64,000 bases of DNA from Takifugu bimaculatus (Eukaryota > Chordata > Actinopteri > Tetraodontiformes > Tetraodontidae), in assembly GCA_004026145.2 (NCBI GenBank), contig CP034988.1, positions 10,098,863 through 10,162,862 of the forward strand, given 5' to 3'. The translations under genes were made by a program, and so were the position numbers. Position 1 is the first letter of the stretch; each line of letters begins with the position of its first letter. This document shows positions 13,446 through 25,160 of this stretch, piece by piece. Under the pieces are notes generated by a model. That model had not been told where the DNA came from. It saw only the letters and a program-made list of their open reading frames with translations, and made no database searches.

Positions 13446-13588
13446 TTGTAAATTTTAGACCTCTAATCAATACATCTTGTCAGCCAGTGGGTGATAGATT
13501 ATTGATTGTAATCAGCCTGTCCTGTGTGTGTGTGCAGACAGCCTCTAATTCTTCTGTCAATCTGCCCAACTACTCAGTGCACAAACAG

Positions 13589-13590
<2 letters not shown>

Positions 13591-13622
<32 letters not shown>
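13591..13622. repeat. (CA)n microsatellite
   Basis: About 14 CA units. Confidence 0.9.
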
Positions 13623-13718
13623 ATCATGTAAACTAACACATACACACTAATGTAAAGAAAACATGTTATAATCGAGGATGTTGCAACATCCAAGATCAAT
13701 TGTTGTCAGACAGGCAGC

Positions 13719-13812
13719 GGACGGACGGACGGACGGACGGACAGACAGACGAAGATAGATAGATAGATAGATGGATGGATGGATGGATGGATGGATGGAC
13801 GGATGGATGGAA
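13719..13812. repeat. Tetranucleotide series (GGAC)n, (GATA)n, (GGAT)n
   Basis: (GGAC)n at 13719-13743 passes through GACAGACA to GATAGATAGATA and then (GGAT)n to 13812. Each step differs by one base, as expected for point mutation and slippage. Confidence 0.9.
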
Positions 13813-13954
13813 CCCTGTCATGCCCCATGCTTGTTTAGAAATAATCAGACTCTGATTACCAACAGTGTTTATTTATTTATTTACTATCAGTTTCAACCAA
13901 TCAGAAATATCTTCAGTCACAGTGGGAGGAGATGAACCGCAACAATACTTTACC

Positions 13955-14092
13955 CGTCTCTCCCTCTCTGTCTCTCTGCCCCCCTCTCTCTCTGTCTCTC
14001 CATCCACCTCTCTCTCTTGCCCCTCTCTCTCCTTCTCCCCCTCTGTCTCTCCCTCTCTTCCCCATCTCTCCCTCCCCCTCTCTGTGCTAGGT
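13955..14092. repeat. Pyrimidine-rich (CTCT)n tract
   Basis: CTCTCTGTCTCTC, CCCCTCTCTCTC and similar blocks cover about 140 bases with almost no purines. Confidence 0.85.
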
Positions 14093-14167
14093 ATTCAATC
14101 TTCATTCGTGGCTGCCACTGATGTGTGGAGAGAGAGAATGAGCTAGAGAAGCAGACAGTGTGCAGTC

Positions 14168-14222
14168 TGTGTGTGTGTGTGTGTGTGTGTGTGTCTGTGT
14201 GTGTGTGTCTGTGTGTTTGTGC
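14168..14222. repeat. (TG)n microsatellite
   Basis: TG units interrupted by CTGTG and TTTG. Confidence 0.9.
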
Positions 14223-14512
14223 CTGCGGTATGTGTGTTCTGAATATCAATGCTCCCCTTTGCTTGACTGGCCTTTTCCATTTACCCGCTTTCACACTTGT
14301 GTCTCCCACTTGTGTGACTGGGATGCATTTTCCTACAGGGATGGAAGGTGAACCGTGCTGTCTGAGAACAACCTCAGCCTTCAGCTGCTGCTTCAAAACA
14401 CCGCTGAAATATAGAAACAAGTATATTAATAATAAAAAGCTTAATTCCATCCGTCTGGCTAGCACATTTATTAAAAGGCTGTTGTATAAGTTTGGTTCAT
14501 CCAACCAAGTGC

Positions 14513-14613
14513 AAATGGATGGATGATGGATGGATGGATGGATGGATGGATGGATGGATGGATGGATGGATGGATGGATGGATGGATGGATGGATGGATG
14601 GATGGATGGATGG
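14513..14613. repeat. (GGAT)n microsatellite
   Basis: About 23 GGAT units after GCAAATGGATGGATGATGG. No Rex3 body is recognisable beside it, so it is a stand-alone array or the tail of a fully truncated copy. Confidence 0.9.
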
Positions 14614-14904
14614 AAAGTGAATCTGCTGAACCACCAGATATATTATCTTTGAAGAAAGAAGCATGAATTTTCCCTCCCAGACTGAATTGCTGGTATTTTG
14701 TGGAATTAAAAGCATCGAAGGACACAACACAGCTTGTCCATTTGTCCTTCAGTGTCAACAGTACAAAGTACCTCCCACAACGCCAAGGTCCAGTCCGACC
14801 AGCTCCTCACGTTCGTGCTTTCCAATGATAAATGAACATGACATAAAATTAAACTTGCAGCAAGGAGAACTGCAGCGACTGATGCTGCTGAGGGTGTACA
14901 GCAG

Positions 14905-15060
14905 GATGGAACCCAGGCCGCTAAGGCCCCAATCCAGCTTGGGTTCCTGCCCGACCAGGTAGACAACTCTTTCATCTGGGTTCACCTGTTTCCTGCCTGG
15001 TAGGTCAGAAGCCCCAGATGGATTGTGGCCCTTGAGGCCTGGGTTCTTACCAATGTTCAG
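14905..15060 (+). repeat. Possible dispersed repeat, copy 2
   Basis: GAACCCAGG-CCGC, AATCCAG-CTTGGG, GACCAGGTAG and CAGATGGATTGTGG occur in the same order and similar spacing as at 3738-3870. Both copies are diverged and the family was not recognised. Confidence 0.35.
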
Positions 15061-15069
15061 TCTGAGGAT

Positions 15070-17750
15070 GGATCCACCCTGATGAGACTGATGTCAACTG
15101 TGTACAAAGACAACACAGTGCTGAAGGAGGCTGTTCAAAACCCATGAACATGAACAGAGATTCCATCATTGACTGACCTCAAACACCTTCAAACAGAAGC
15201 AGAGCAGCCTCTGAATCTGTGACTTTACTGTCAATAAAACCAAGTTTCAGAAGTTTGACCAGGAAGCCGGTGGACGGGAGGAACTGGAGACGAGACTGAC
15301 AATCCCTCAAATGTCCAAGCAGGACAGCCGATGTCACACTGTCCCAAACCTTTATTAAATTGAGTTGGACCAGTTGCTGTAGCCCGTTATGGTCCAGAGC
15401 CAGTGGGCAGGTTCTGGTTCTCATATTCATTACTTTGCTCCTCCAGTTCAATTGTTTTACTTTTTTGGAATCTGCCTTCAATTATCTTCTCACGTGTCCT
15501 TGAACGTGTCCTTGGCGCAAAATCCCAGCTGGATCTTTTAAGATCTCAGCAAAACCACCCACAGGTCACCACACCCTCAGGAAAAGGGGGGCGCCAGAGC
15601 TCCTGTTAGAGGCTTAAAGATTTCCACGCTTGGATGTCTTTTTTTCTTACATTTGTTTTTCCAGATTTATTGTTTTTAATCTTCTAAAAGAACATTCTGC
15701 CAAAAACAGACAAAGTTTATGTTCTAATGTGATTTGAAAATTAGTAGCCATTTAAGTCATCACTAAACTATTCTATTTATTTTATCTTTATTTAATTTGT
15801 TTTTTAAGCTTTTTATTTAGGACAGATTTACAAGCTTCCAAATAATTTATATATCATCAAATTGAAATCATCCAGATAATGAAACATAACTTAAAAAATA
15901 TGTATACTGTAATATAAAAGTCATCCTAATGAAAACTAAACAAATGAAAGAACATAAGTGTTGTAATTAACAACCATCTCACTGTCCCGCTACTGCAAGA
16001 CTATCAGGACAACAGGAAGATTAAGTCATTTATAACCAATAGAAACATGACAAATTAAAAACAGACGTGATGGTAAATATGACTAAACAGCCTCAGTCCC
16101 AAGTGCCCCTCCCCCCAGATGACCTCTGACCCTCAGGATAGGGTGACGATACATAGATGTTGATAATAAGAAAAGGACTAAAAGACATTTTGTTCATACA
16201 AGAAACACTTAAAGTTACACTTAAAGTTGCCCTGAAAGAGAGAAAACTGAAGGAAATGGAGACCAACAAGGATGCTGTTACAATTTTACCCGCTATGGCA
16301 CAACCTAGTTTACCCAGATATTCCCTAAAAACATAAACATATCTTTTCTAACCCTAAGAATGAGCATTAGCTGCTTTATTTCAAATATGTTCTAGTACAA
16401 TTTAATCCAGTTTGTGACTCAGGGAGGATCCTTTGTCATTGATTTATTATTAGCCAGTAGATGTTGGACTGTTACACACAGGTTTAATCTCATTCTTCTC
16501 ACAGTGCCTGCTCTCAGCCCCAGATAGTCCTCAAACCCTGAGGCCATCCCAGTTTTCCTGGTTGCTTCCAGAGATGACTTAATATCTTATCAATAGATTA
16601 AAATGGCTGCTCAGTCCCAGAACAAGTTTTGGATTGTGGTCTTATTGATGCCACAGGATCTCCAGCAAGATGTGACAAAACCTTTAAAACACATATAAAA
16701 TACTGTAGAACAGGTTTCAAAATGCTCATCATTGTCAGCTTGTTGAAAATAAAGTTCTAAAGTTCTACCAGTAAAACAGGAAAGACGTTCCCAAACTCAA
16801 CAAAACCAATTAGATTTGATAAAGCGTTCCTCAAGAGTGAAGTGAGCGTTTGCTCTTTAGCTCTGTTCTCTACCCAGACCATTATCTGATGTCATTTATT
16901 CAAGAACTTCAGCTGATATCAGGAGTCCGAATGAGAACCTGCAGTTCTGAGCTCGACCAATCAGGTCTGATGCACCTGATACCCATTCAGAAGCTCCACT
17001 GCCCCATTAACTTTGGCTCCTAGCAAAAGTAGCTGCATGCTGCTTTAAAACAGCCCATAAAGCAGACATCAGGAGAAACGGAGACCATCTGCTGCACAGC
17101 AGCCATGTTCTCTGACCGTCACACGCAAACACACACTGCCACCGGCAGGAAGGCAGAGGTGAAGCCAGATGAGTTGTGCACACACGTGCATGGCCCTCAA
17201 GGTGCACTTTACCTTCTTAGCATCTCTCTTTGAGTTGCGCAGACCAACAAGAGGATGATCACACAAATCCACCAAGACTCTGATGGCTGATACAATTGTT
17301 TGAAGCTTTACATATTGTCCCACTTCCCAAAGTAGACAGCAATAATCCTCCTACACAGGCAGATTACACCAAAGCTTTCAATAAGAACAACAAATAACGC
17401 TTGAAAATCCAAACGCCGACTATTTGAAAGCGCTGCAGTTTAGCTGAGAAAAACAACTGCAGGTGAATGCAGATGGGTTCGTTCTGCTGGAGTTCTGCGT
17501 TCACTTCTATTCAATCCAAAAGGCTTCAGTTATCCCCGTGGGCGCACAATTAATTGGCTGCACCCCTGTGGGCAAAAGTGTTGTTTTCCTCACTGATCTG
17601 TGTGTTACGTGTGTCATGTGTTTAAGTTGTCCTGTGTTGGGATACAAACTCAAACAAGGAAAATTTGCGTCATTTCGTACGTGTTCGTAGAGCTCAGCAA
17701 GGTCCCCAAATCTCTGCGACAGTTTCCATTATAGTGATGAGAAAGAAGAT
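15070..17750. other. No gene recognised
   Basis: AT-rich at 15640-16080, otherwise mixed. The open frames of 60-100 codons show no domain features. Confidence 0.5.
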
Positions 17751-17757
17751 GTGAGAG

Positions 17758-17759
<2 letters not shown>

Positions 17760-17828
<69 letters not shown>
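17760..17828. repeat. (CA)n microsatellite
   Basis: About 31 CA units. Confidence 0.95.
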
Positions 17829-17829
<1 letters not shown>

Positions 17830-18161
17830 CTGACTGAGTTTTTAGTCTAGCAAGTAATCACACTTATGCAACTTTAGCTAAGACAATGTAAGAACACCAT
17901 CATGGATTTGGAAATCTGCTGGCCCACTATGCTGAGAGACCTCTTGCCCTGCTGGGCTACAACATGCTGGACCAGGTCCATCAGCAGCTGAGAGCACAAG
18001 TTTGTGCTTTTGCTTAATACAGATAAACAGCATAAAGATGATGAGAAAGCCAGCAGACGGCTCTGAGGGCTTCAGTAAGAACAGGAACCTGCTGGCACTT
18101 TTATATCCACGGACACAATTCACAGCCCCTCCCTTATTATCACAGCTGCTCCTCAAACACA

Positions 18162-18201
18162 CGCACGCACACGCACACACACGCACGCACACGCACACAC
18201 T
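18162..18201. repeat. (CACG)/(CA) mixed microsatellite
   Basis: ACACGCACGCACACGCACAC pattern repeated twice. Confidence 0.85.
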
Positions 18202-18504
18202 CTGTGACTCCTAATAATGCTGCTCATGCACAGTTTAAGAATTAATCTCCACAAAGTAAAGTCAGCAGTTTACAGCCACACTGACTGCACACACAGTAGT
18301 TCAGACTGTACCCATTTAAATTCCCTAATTAAATTATAATTTACATGAGATTAAAGTCTTATGGGAGGTTCAACCTGTTTTAAGGACATTTGGGGAAAGC
18401 TGCCCTTGCTCCCACATTATTAAACCTCAAAATAGCTCGTGTGCATCCATATAAATGGACGTCTAGGAAGCAGCTAATCCGTCATACAAATCAGCCCAAA
18501 CAAA

Positions 18505-18517
18505 GACACACACACAC

Positions 18518-18564
<47 letters not shown>
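18505..18564. repeat. (CA)n microsatellite
   Basis: About 28 CA units with one CGCA interruption. Confidence 0.95.
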
Positions 18565-18569
<5 letters not shown>

Positions 18570-18570
<1 letters not shown>

Positions 18571-20940
18571 GAGCCAGAAGTGGTGTTTAAGGGTGGGAGT
18601 GGCAACTGGCCTTTAGAAAAGACCCAGCATATGCTGATTGTCCAGCTGCGTCTGTCTGCTCTGGCTCTGTTCATCTGCGGGTTTCCTGTGGTCCTAAAGG
18701 GTTCCACGGGCTTTGGTTCCAACTCAGAGGTCAGACAATGTGTGTGTTTTCATGTATGTTCCACAAAGTCCACAGAGAGACATGAGTGAGGGCACGTGCA
18801 GGAAAATGTCTGATTAACAGAGTCTGTTGCTTTCAGGTATAAAAACAAGGAAGTAAAGCTCATTAGAAGAGCAGTGACAGCTCGGCTTGTTCATTTGAGA
18901 AGCATCTTATTAAACGGTTGTGATTCACTTTGCAGGAATGAAGACTCCATTTTTGCTGTGTGTTCACAAGATCAGGAAGTAGCTTACTTTGGGGAAGATG
19001 TGTAATTATGTAGATTATTTGATCTTGTCTCCATTTTAAATTCTCTTTGTTTTATCTCAGTCATATCACATCCTGATGGGTTCTGACCAACACTGAGAGG
19101 AGGATAAGCATCAACTTTAGAAGCACCTGACACAACATGAGCCGACAGGAAGAAGCTGTTTGACTTTGCAAATGTTCATATTCGGTGAGTGATGAAATGT
19201 ATATTGATGGAGACCGTTCACAGCAGCTCTTCCACGATTCTCTCTGGCATTCCAGCGACCCAAATGACTGACACCATGTCATTCTTTGGTTACTCCCTAA
19301 CCCTAACCATTACTCCCTAAACCTAACTGTAACCATTACTCCCTAACCCACTATGGGTCACATAGTCAGCAGGACCATCAAGAACCTTTAAGAAGTCAAA
19401 CTGCACCAACTAAAGCAAGTAACATGTTCCTGTCTTGGTGACCTCCATGAGGTGGTCTGCAGCAGAACACCACGTTCTGTCCCAAACACAAGGCTCACAA
19501 TCATTAAAGTCTTTGTTTTTTCAGGAATAACTGCTGTATTTCAGAAAGCATGATTGATGCATACGCTGAAGTATTGCTCTGTATTAGAATTTTGTCCTTA
19601 TTATTCAAATGAGGAATAATGACCTCTTTAGTTTTGCACACATTATTGGCTGAGCACTTCAGACTGACTCACAGCTGCTTCACTCAGCGCCTGGGCCCCG
19701 TTTCCCCCACTCATCACGCCTACACTTAAGTCATTCCAGCTAACAAAGGAAGCCTCCAGCCAGTGCTACAAAGAGCAGCGTCGTCTTCATTAGCTGGAAA
19801 ATACAATTAAAGATGTTTATGTTGAGGAAGTTTATGTGAAGAAAGCAACTCTGTGTTTTCTTTGATTCCATTAAATAATTAGTCACATAAAGGGAGCTTG
19901 CTCAGTGATTAAAGCAAAACAGACAGTAGAGGCAACATTTATGAGGCCATCTTCTGTGGGTGAGGGTAGACTGACTTTTACCAATCATGCACCTTCACCA
20001 TGGAAACTCCTGCAGAACTCAGCACAGCTTCAGCGTTTCTCTGGATGAAGCCAAAAGGTTTGACTTGTTTAAGAGAAGAGTGGAACTGCTGTTAAGCTGA
20101 ATCCCAATGCTTCCCAGAGGTTTTGAATTGTCTGCAAGGTTTCGAGTGATTTGCGCCCTCCTTTCTCTCGGCCAGCTCTCCCTGCAAAAAGAGATTCTAT
20201 CTGCCGGCATTTACAGGTGAAATAAAGCTGTAAATAAAAAACCTTGAAATTAAATAGTCTGATGAAGCTGTCTCTCAGGAGGACCACCCCAAGGCCGGTG
20301 CGCAGCTCTGCTGAGGAAGATATGGTTGTTAGAACCACCGGCTTTAAAAGCAGATGATTGACAGCACCTCAGAGCCCACACAACAGCCTCTTGGAATGGT
20401 GGGAATATTTCAGCATCCTCTGTTCACTACTGACACTGCCGGGTGAATCACAAAACCATTACTTTCCAAGAGAAATGCTTCAGATGAGACAAGGAATGAG
20501 ACCATAGAAATGGCTCTTACTGTAGTGTGGGTCCAACCAAATACGTATTTGATTGTAGAGAAGTTTAAAGGGGCCATTTCCTGACAGTGAACCACAGAGG
20601 CTGCCGTGCTTTGTGTCACTGGGAATAATCCCAGAACAGCACGGACACCATTTTCCGTGAAGAAAAGGTTCAACTGGTCTAAAGCTAAGGCTACTGGTTT
20701 GGGATGAAAACCGGATGGAGCAAAGCAAATGCAACCTCTTTAACCCATATGAAGTATAAAACACATTACTTTGCACCAGTTTGTCCATGCAGAGGTCCAT
20801 ATTTAGCACCATTAACCCCCACACACACACCTTATTTAAGAAGATGCATCCTGGTGTATTTACAGCTATTGATTCATCCAATTATGACATAAATGCACTG
20901 TTACATCTCAGTGTACTCAAGCCTCAATTTACACTGTAGT
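18570..20940. other. No gene recognised
   Basis: This includes a 133-codon frame at 20881-20480 (minus) without recognisable domain, signal peptide or splice context. I treat it as chance. Confidence 0.45.
19290..19355 (+). repeat. Short tandem repeat with telomere-like CCCTAA
   Basis: A unit close to ACCATTACTCCCTAACCCTA occurs about three times with variation (19290-19355) and includes one CCCTAACCCTAACC. It is too short for a telomeric array. Confidence 0.7.
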
Positions 20941-20943
20941 TAA

Positions 20944-20946
20944 GTG

Positions 20947-20991
<45 letters not shown>
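20944..20991. repeat. (TG)n microsatellite
   Basis: About 23 TG units with one CGTG. Confidence 0.95.
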
Positions 20992-20993
<2 letters not shown>

Positions 20994-21641
20994 AATTCAT
21001 AACAGTCCAACTTTTCCACTTACAAGAATGTGCTGCTCATGTACACATATGAAGCTGTATGTAAAGAACAAATTGGGCCATCTTCTTTTATCATTATGGG
21101 ATGTCATGAATAATTTCTGCAGGTTGGTTCATCTGCAGCGCTGCTTACGGTGCTTCTTATTCAGGCCATATTTATGTCATGTTGCAACCACGGACAAGAA
21201 ACCAGAGCCCAGAGAGGAAATATGGAAACGATGCTGATGTTTACGTTTTTATCTCATCAATTTCTCCACAAACATGGCCCAACCTCCACCTCCTTACTGT
21301 TCAAGTCATTAAATAATAATATGTCAGTCATATGTCATGGCGCCCAATTCATTAAGGCAAATTAACAAAAATGATAGTAAGCACTTGTAAGCTCATTTGC
21401 TACATGAACGGTGGCTGACTATTAGGATTAATGTTGAGTTTATCATAGCATTATTAAAGAGTCACAAGTGTTAGCATGTAGCGTGTGTGGGGGACGGTTT
21501 TAGCCTTTTAAAACATACTTCTACACACACGCTACACACTTCTGATGGAAAAGGTTTCCTCATCAAAGAGAAGAGAAGATGCTTTCATTTGCACTATACA
21601 CTTTAGTAGTATGAGCAAACTACAAGGCCGGATGGGTCTCG

Positions 21642-21694
21642 CACGCGCGCACACACACACACACACATACACGCACACACACACACACACACAA
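21642..21694. repeat. (CA)n microsatellite
   Basis: GCACGCGCGC leads into CA units with ATACACGC interruptions. Confidence 0.9.
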
Positions 21695-22210
21695 ATAACA
21701 TGTTTTATTCTTTTATGTCTTTAAAGGTGTATTTAATTAGCTTTAGGCTCATTTATTACTGTTCTTGTGTCAGTAATTCACTTTATTTTCAAGAATATTT
21801 CAGTTTCTGAGGTATATAATTTTAATTTAATGAGAAATGGATCTTGTCTCACATCTATAATTAGATTTTGGTCCCTGACTTTGTTCCATTTGGACTGTCT
21901 TAGATTTTTATACCGTACAAATTCCCTAAGCAGTAAACCAACAACAGTTGTTTGAGACTTTAAGACTAACACTTGGCTCCAGTCGTGATCACAATGTGAC
22001 AGTCGTTGCGTCATCTTTTGAAGTGTCCCTGCAGTGGTGCTGACATCACACTGGGACATGAGTGTGAGCACGAGCATGTGTGTGCACACCCCTGGCTACA
22101 TTCTGCCGCTGATGCGCTTTGACACCAACACTGCAGGTGGTGAGTTCACATGATGACTGAGCATTACACACTGGAGACCTACTGACGTGTCCACAAGCTT
22201 TCCTCCTCTG

Positions 22211-22211
<1 letters not shown>

Positions 22212-22292
<81 letters not shown>
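22212..22292. repeat. (GT)n(GA)n compound microsatellite
   Basis: About 20 GT units switch directly to about 19 GA units. A poly(G) run of 13 lies at 22428-22440. Confidence 0.95.
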
Positions 22293-22295
<3 letters not shown>

Positions 22296-22538
22296 CTTAA
22301 GTTTTAGTGACATTTCTCCTAAATCTGGTAATTTTCTTCAGTGTTGGGCTTTTTCAGGTCAGTGGTGATGATTCTCCTTTTAAACCTCAGGACTCCTCTG
22401 ATGGTCTTAACCGCTCTGACATTCTTGGGGGGGGGGGGGGTGACTGACCACTACACTACACTCAGTCTTAATCCACAATATTCAAGTTTAAATGTTTTAC
22501 AGGTGTGTTGTACTCATTTACAACAAAAACCCAAATGA

Positions 22539-22688
22539 CCATCCATCCATCCATCCATCCATCCATCCATCCATCCATCCATCCATCCATCCATCCATCC
22601 ATCCATCCATCCATCCATCCATCCATCCATCCATCCATCCATCCATCCATCCATCCATCCATCCATCCATCCATCCATCCATCCATCC
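22539..22688. repeat. (ATCC)n array, 3' tail of the Rex3-like LINE
   Basis: About 37 uninterrupted ATCC units, read as GGAT on the minus strand. It directly follows the end of the RT ORF, as in Rex3. Confidence 0.95.
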
Positions 22689-22696
22689 TCTACCGC

Positions 22697-23329
22697 TTAT
22701 CCGGGGTCGGGTTGCGGGGGCAGCAGCCTAAGAAGAGAAGCCCAGACTTCCCTCTCCCCAGCTACTTCTTCCAGCTCATCCGGAAGGATCCCCAGGCGTT
22801 CCCAGACCAGTCGAGAGACATAGTCTCTCCAACGTGTGCTGGGTCTTCCCGGGGGTCTCCTACCAGAGGGACATACCCTGAGCACCTCACCAGGGAGGCG
22901 TCCATGGGGCATCCTGACTAGGTGCCCAAGCCACCTCATCTGGCTCCTCTCAACGTGGAGGAGCAGCGGCTCTACTCCGAGCTCCTCCCGGATGGCAGAG
23001 CTTCTCACCCTATCTCTAAGGGAGAGCCCAGCCACCCTACGGAGGAAACTCATTTCGGCTGCTTGTACCCGTGATCTTGTTCTTTCGGTCATGACCCAAA
23101 GCTCATGACCATAGGTGAGGGTAGGAACGAAGATTGACCGGTAAATTGAGAGCTTCGCCTTTCGGCTCAGCTCTCTCTTCACCACTACGGACCGGTGCAG
23201 AGTCCGCATTACTGCGGATGCCGCCTGTTGATCTCCTGCTCCATTCTTCCCCCACTCGTGAACAAGACCCCGAGGTACTTGAACTCCTCCACTTGGGGCA
23301 GGATCTCCTCCTTGACCCGGAGAAGGCAC
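22697..23329 (-). pseudogene. Rex3-like RT ORF, C-terminal part
   Basis: The last coding portion of the element reads AVMRTLHRSVVVKRELSRKA, KLSIYRSIFVPTLTYGHELW, SQMRWLGHLVRMPHGRLPGE, and ends LLRLLPPQPDPG just before the (GGAT)n tail. The 3' UTR is only a few bases, which agrees with Rex3. Confidence 0.85.
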
Positions 23330-23856
23330 TCCACCTTTTTCCGGTTGAGAACCATGGCCTCGGATTTGGAGGTGCTGATTTTCATCCCAGCCTCTTCACA
23401 TGCGGCGGCGAACCGATCCAGTGATAGTTGGCGGTCACGGGCCAATGACGCCAACAGGACAACATCATCTGCAAAAAGCAGAGACCCGATCCTGAGGTCA
23501 CCAAATCGGACCCCCTCAACACCATGACTGCACCTAGAAATTCTGTCCATAAAAATTATGAACAGAATCGGTGACAAAGGGCAGCCCTGGCAGAGACCAA
23601 CCCTCATCGGAAACAAGTTCGACTTACTGCCAGCAATGTGGACCAAACTCTGGCACCGATCGTACAGGGAGCGGACGGCCCGTATCATACTCTCTGAGGA
23701 CCCCCCACAGGACCCCCCTGAGGGACACGGTCTAATGCCTTCTCCAAGTCCACAAAATACATGTGGACTGGTTGGGCAAACTCCCATGCACCCTCGAGGA
23801 CTCTGCTGAGGGTGTAGAACTGGTCCATTGTTCCACGCCCAGGACGAAAACCACAT
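23209..23856 (-). pseudogene. Rex3-like RT ORF, palm and thumb part
   Basis: This frame continues the element after the first break: LYDRCQSLVHIAGSKSNLFP, GLCQGCPLSPILFIIFMDRI, the catalytic LLFADDVVLLASL, and STSKSEAMVLNRKKVECLL. The first ~50 codons precede the true RT sequence and are out of frame. It ends at NRRHPQ, where a short deletion shifts the frame again. Confidence 0.85.
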
Positions 23857-24701
23857 TGCTCCTCCTGAATCTGAGGTTCGACTATCCGGCAGACCCTCCT
23901 CTCCAGTACCCCTGAATAGACCTTACCAGGGAGGCTGAGGAGTGTGATCCCCCTATAGTTGGAACACACCCTCCAGTCCCCCTTCTTAAAAAGAGGGACT
24001 ACCACCCCGGTCTGCCAATCCAGCGGCACTGCCTCCGATGTCCACGCGATGTTGCAGAGTCGAGTCAACCACGACAGCCCTACAACATCCAGAGCCTTAA
24101 GGAACTCTGGGCGGATCTCATCCACCCCCGGGGCCTTGCCACCGAGGAGTTTTTTGACTACCTCGGCAACTTCAGCCCCGGAGATATGAGAGCCTATCCC
24201 CAGGTCCCCAGGGCCTGCTTCCTCACTGGAAGGCGTGTTGGTGGGATTGAGGAGGTCCTCGAAGTATTCCTTCCACCGATCCACAACATCCCGAGTTGAG
24301 GTCAGCAGCACACCATCACCACTATACACAGTGTTGACAGTGCACTGCTTCCCCTTCCTCAGACGCCTGATGGTGGTCCAGAACCTTTTCGAGGCCGTCC
24401 GAAAGTCGTTCACCATGGCCTCACCGAACTCTTCCCATGCCTGGGTCTTTGCCTCGGCAACAGCCGTAGCTGCGCTCCACTTGGCCTGCCGGTACCTATC
24501 TGCTGCCTCAGGAGTCCCACAGGCCAGTAAGGCCCGATATGACTCCTTCTTCAGCTTGACGGCATCCCTCACTGCTGGTATCCACCAGGCCTGGCTCCAG
24601 GAGGGGTCCCCGGTGACCCGCATCCGGGCAAGGGAAACTTGGTACCAATGTTGTTTTTCATCATGAGGGGGTCCTGGGCTACGCTTTGTCTGATCCCTCA
24701 C
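23685..24701 (-). pseudogene. Rex3-like RT ORF, N-terminal part (338 codons)
   Basis: This is the longest uninterrupted frame in the window. It begins in the 5' UTR-like segment, so the first ~40 codons are probably not native protein. It then carries the pre-RT linker (EAADRYRQAKWSAATAVAEA, KRFWTTIRRLRKGKQCTVNT) and RT fingers and palm through motif A (FVDLEKALDRVPQ). It breaks off where an extra G shifts the frame. Copying of RNA templates would need the downstream motif C, which is in another frame. Confidence 0.85.
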
Positions 24702-24829
24702 CTAGGACCTGTTTGCCATGGGTGGCCCTACCAGGGGCATATAGTCCCAGACAACGGAGCTCCTAGGATCATTGGGACACGCAAACCCCTCCACCACGAT
24801 AAGGTGGTAGCCCAGGAGTAGTAGACATT

Positions 24830-25090
24830 GTAGACAATATAAAATGTGTGTTTATTACCATTTAGTACAGGCAACAGTGGCAGGAAACGCTCCTGCTGAT
24901 GGACAGATGAGTAAAGCAGGAGGAGAAGCGAGTTCAAAGGCGTGACAGGAAATATAAATCATGACTGCCAAATCAATGTTATCTTTTCAGAAAATAACCC
25001 ATCAAAACTGTAACTTTGCATTAAGAGATGAAGCGTTTTCATCTGAAACCTGTTCGCAACCTGTATTTACTGTGTGTGCACATGTGTGCA

Positions 25091-25160
<70 letters not shown>

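Larger units (their letters stand above)
22539..24814 (-). mobile_element. Rex3/RTE-like LINE, internally deleted and frameshifted
   Basis: On the minus strand a 5' UTR-like segment starts near 24814 (CTACCACCTTATCGTGGTGG). A reverse transcriptase ORF and a (GGAT)n tail at 22688-22539 follow. A tail of tandem GATG units is the known 3' end of Rex3 (RTE clade). RT landmarks are APGVDEIRPEFLKAL, RGITLLSLPGKVYS, EEQCGFRPGRGTMDQ, motif A YFVDLEKALDRV, GLCQGCPLSP, and catalytic FADD in LLFADDVVLLAS, then the C-terminal RWLGHLVRMPHGRLPGEV. The frame changes near 23700 (an extra G in a G run and a short deletion) and near 23220 (a small deletion), so no complete protein can be made. The apurinic-type endonuclease domain that should precede RT is missing: SLARMRVTGDPSWSQAW runs straight into WIPAVRDAVKLKKESY. 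Confidence 0.88.

Noticed and set aside
13950..14504. A 184-codon minus-strand frame with Arg/Glu/Gly-rich end
   Set aside because: The second half is the pyrimidine tract and (TG)n read as protein; the first half has no recognisable domain.
14513..14613. (GGAT)n array considered as the tail of another Rex3 copy
   Set aside because: No Rex3 coding or 3' UTR text adjoins it on either side, so it is kept as a plain microsatellite.
20480..20881. 133-codon minus-strand open frame
   Set aside because: It has mixed composition but no domain, signal peptide, splice context or neighbouring exon; the length is within chance for this much sequence.
22468..22921. Frames with repeated Ile-His-Pro-Ser or Met-Asp-Gly-Trp
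   Set aside because: They are the (ATCC)n tail of the Rex3-like LINE.
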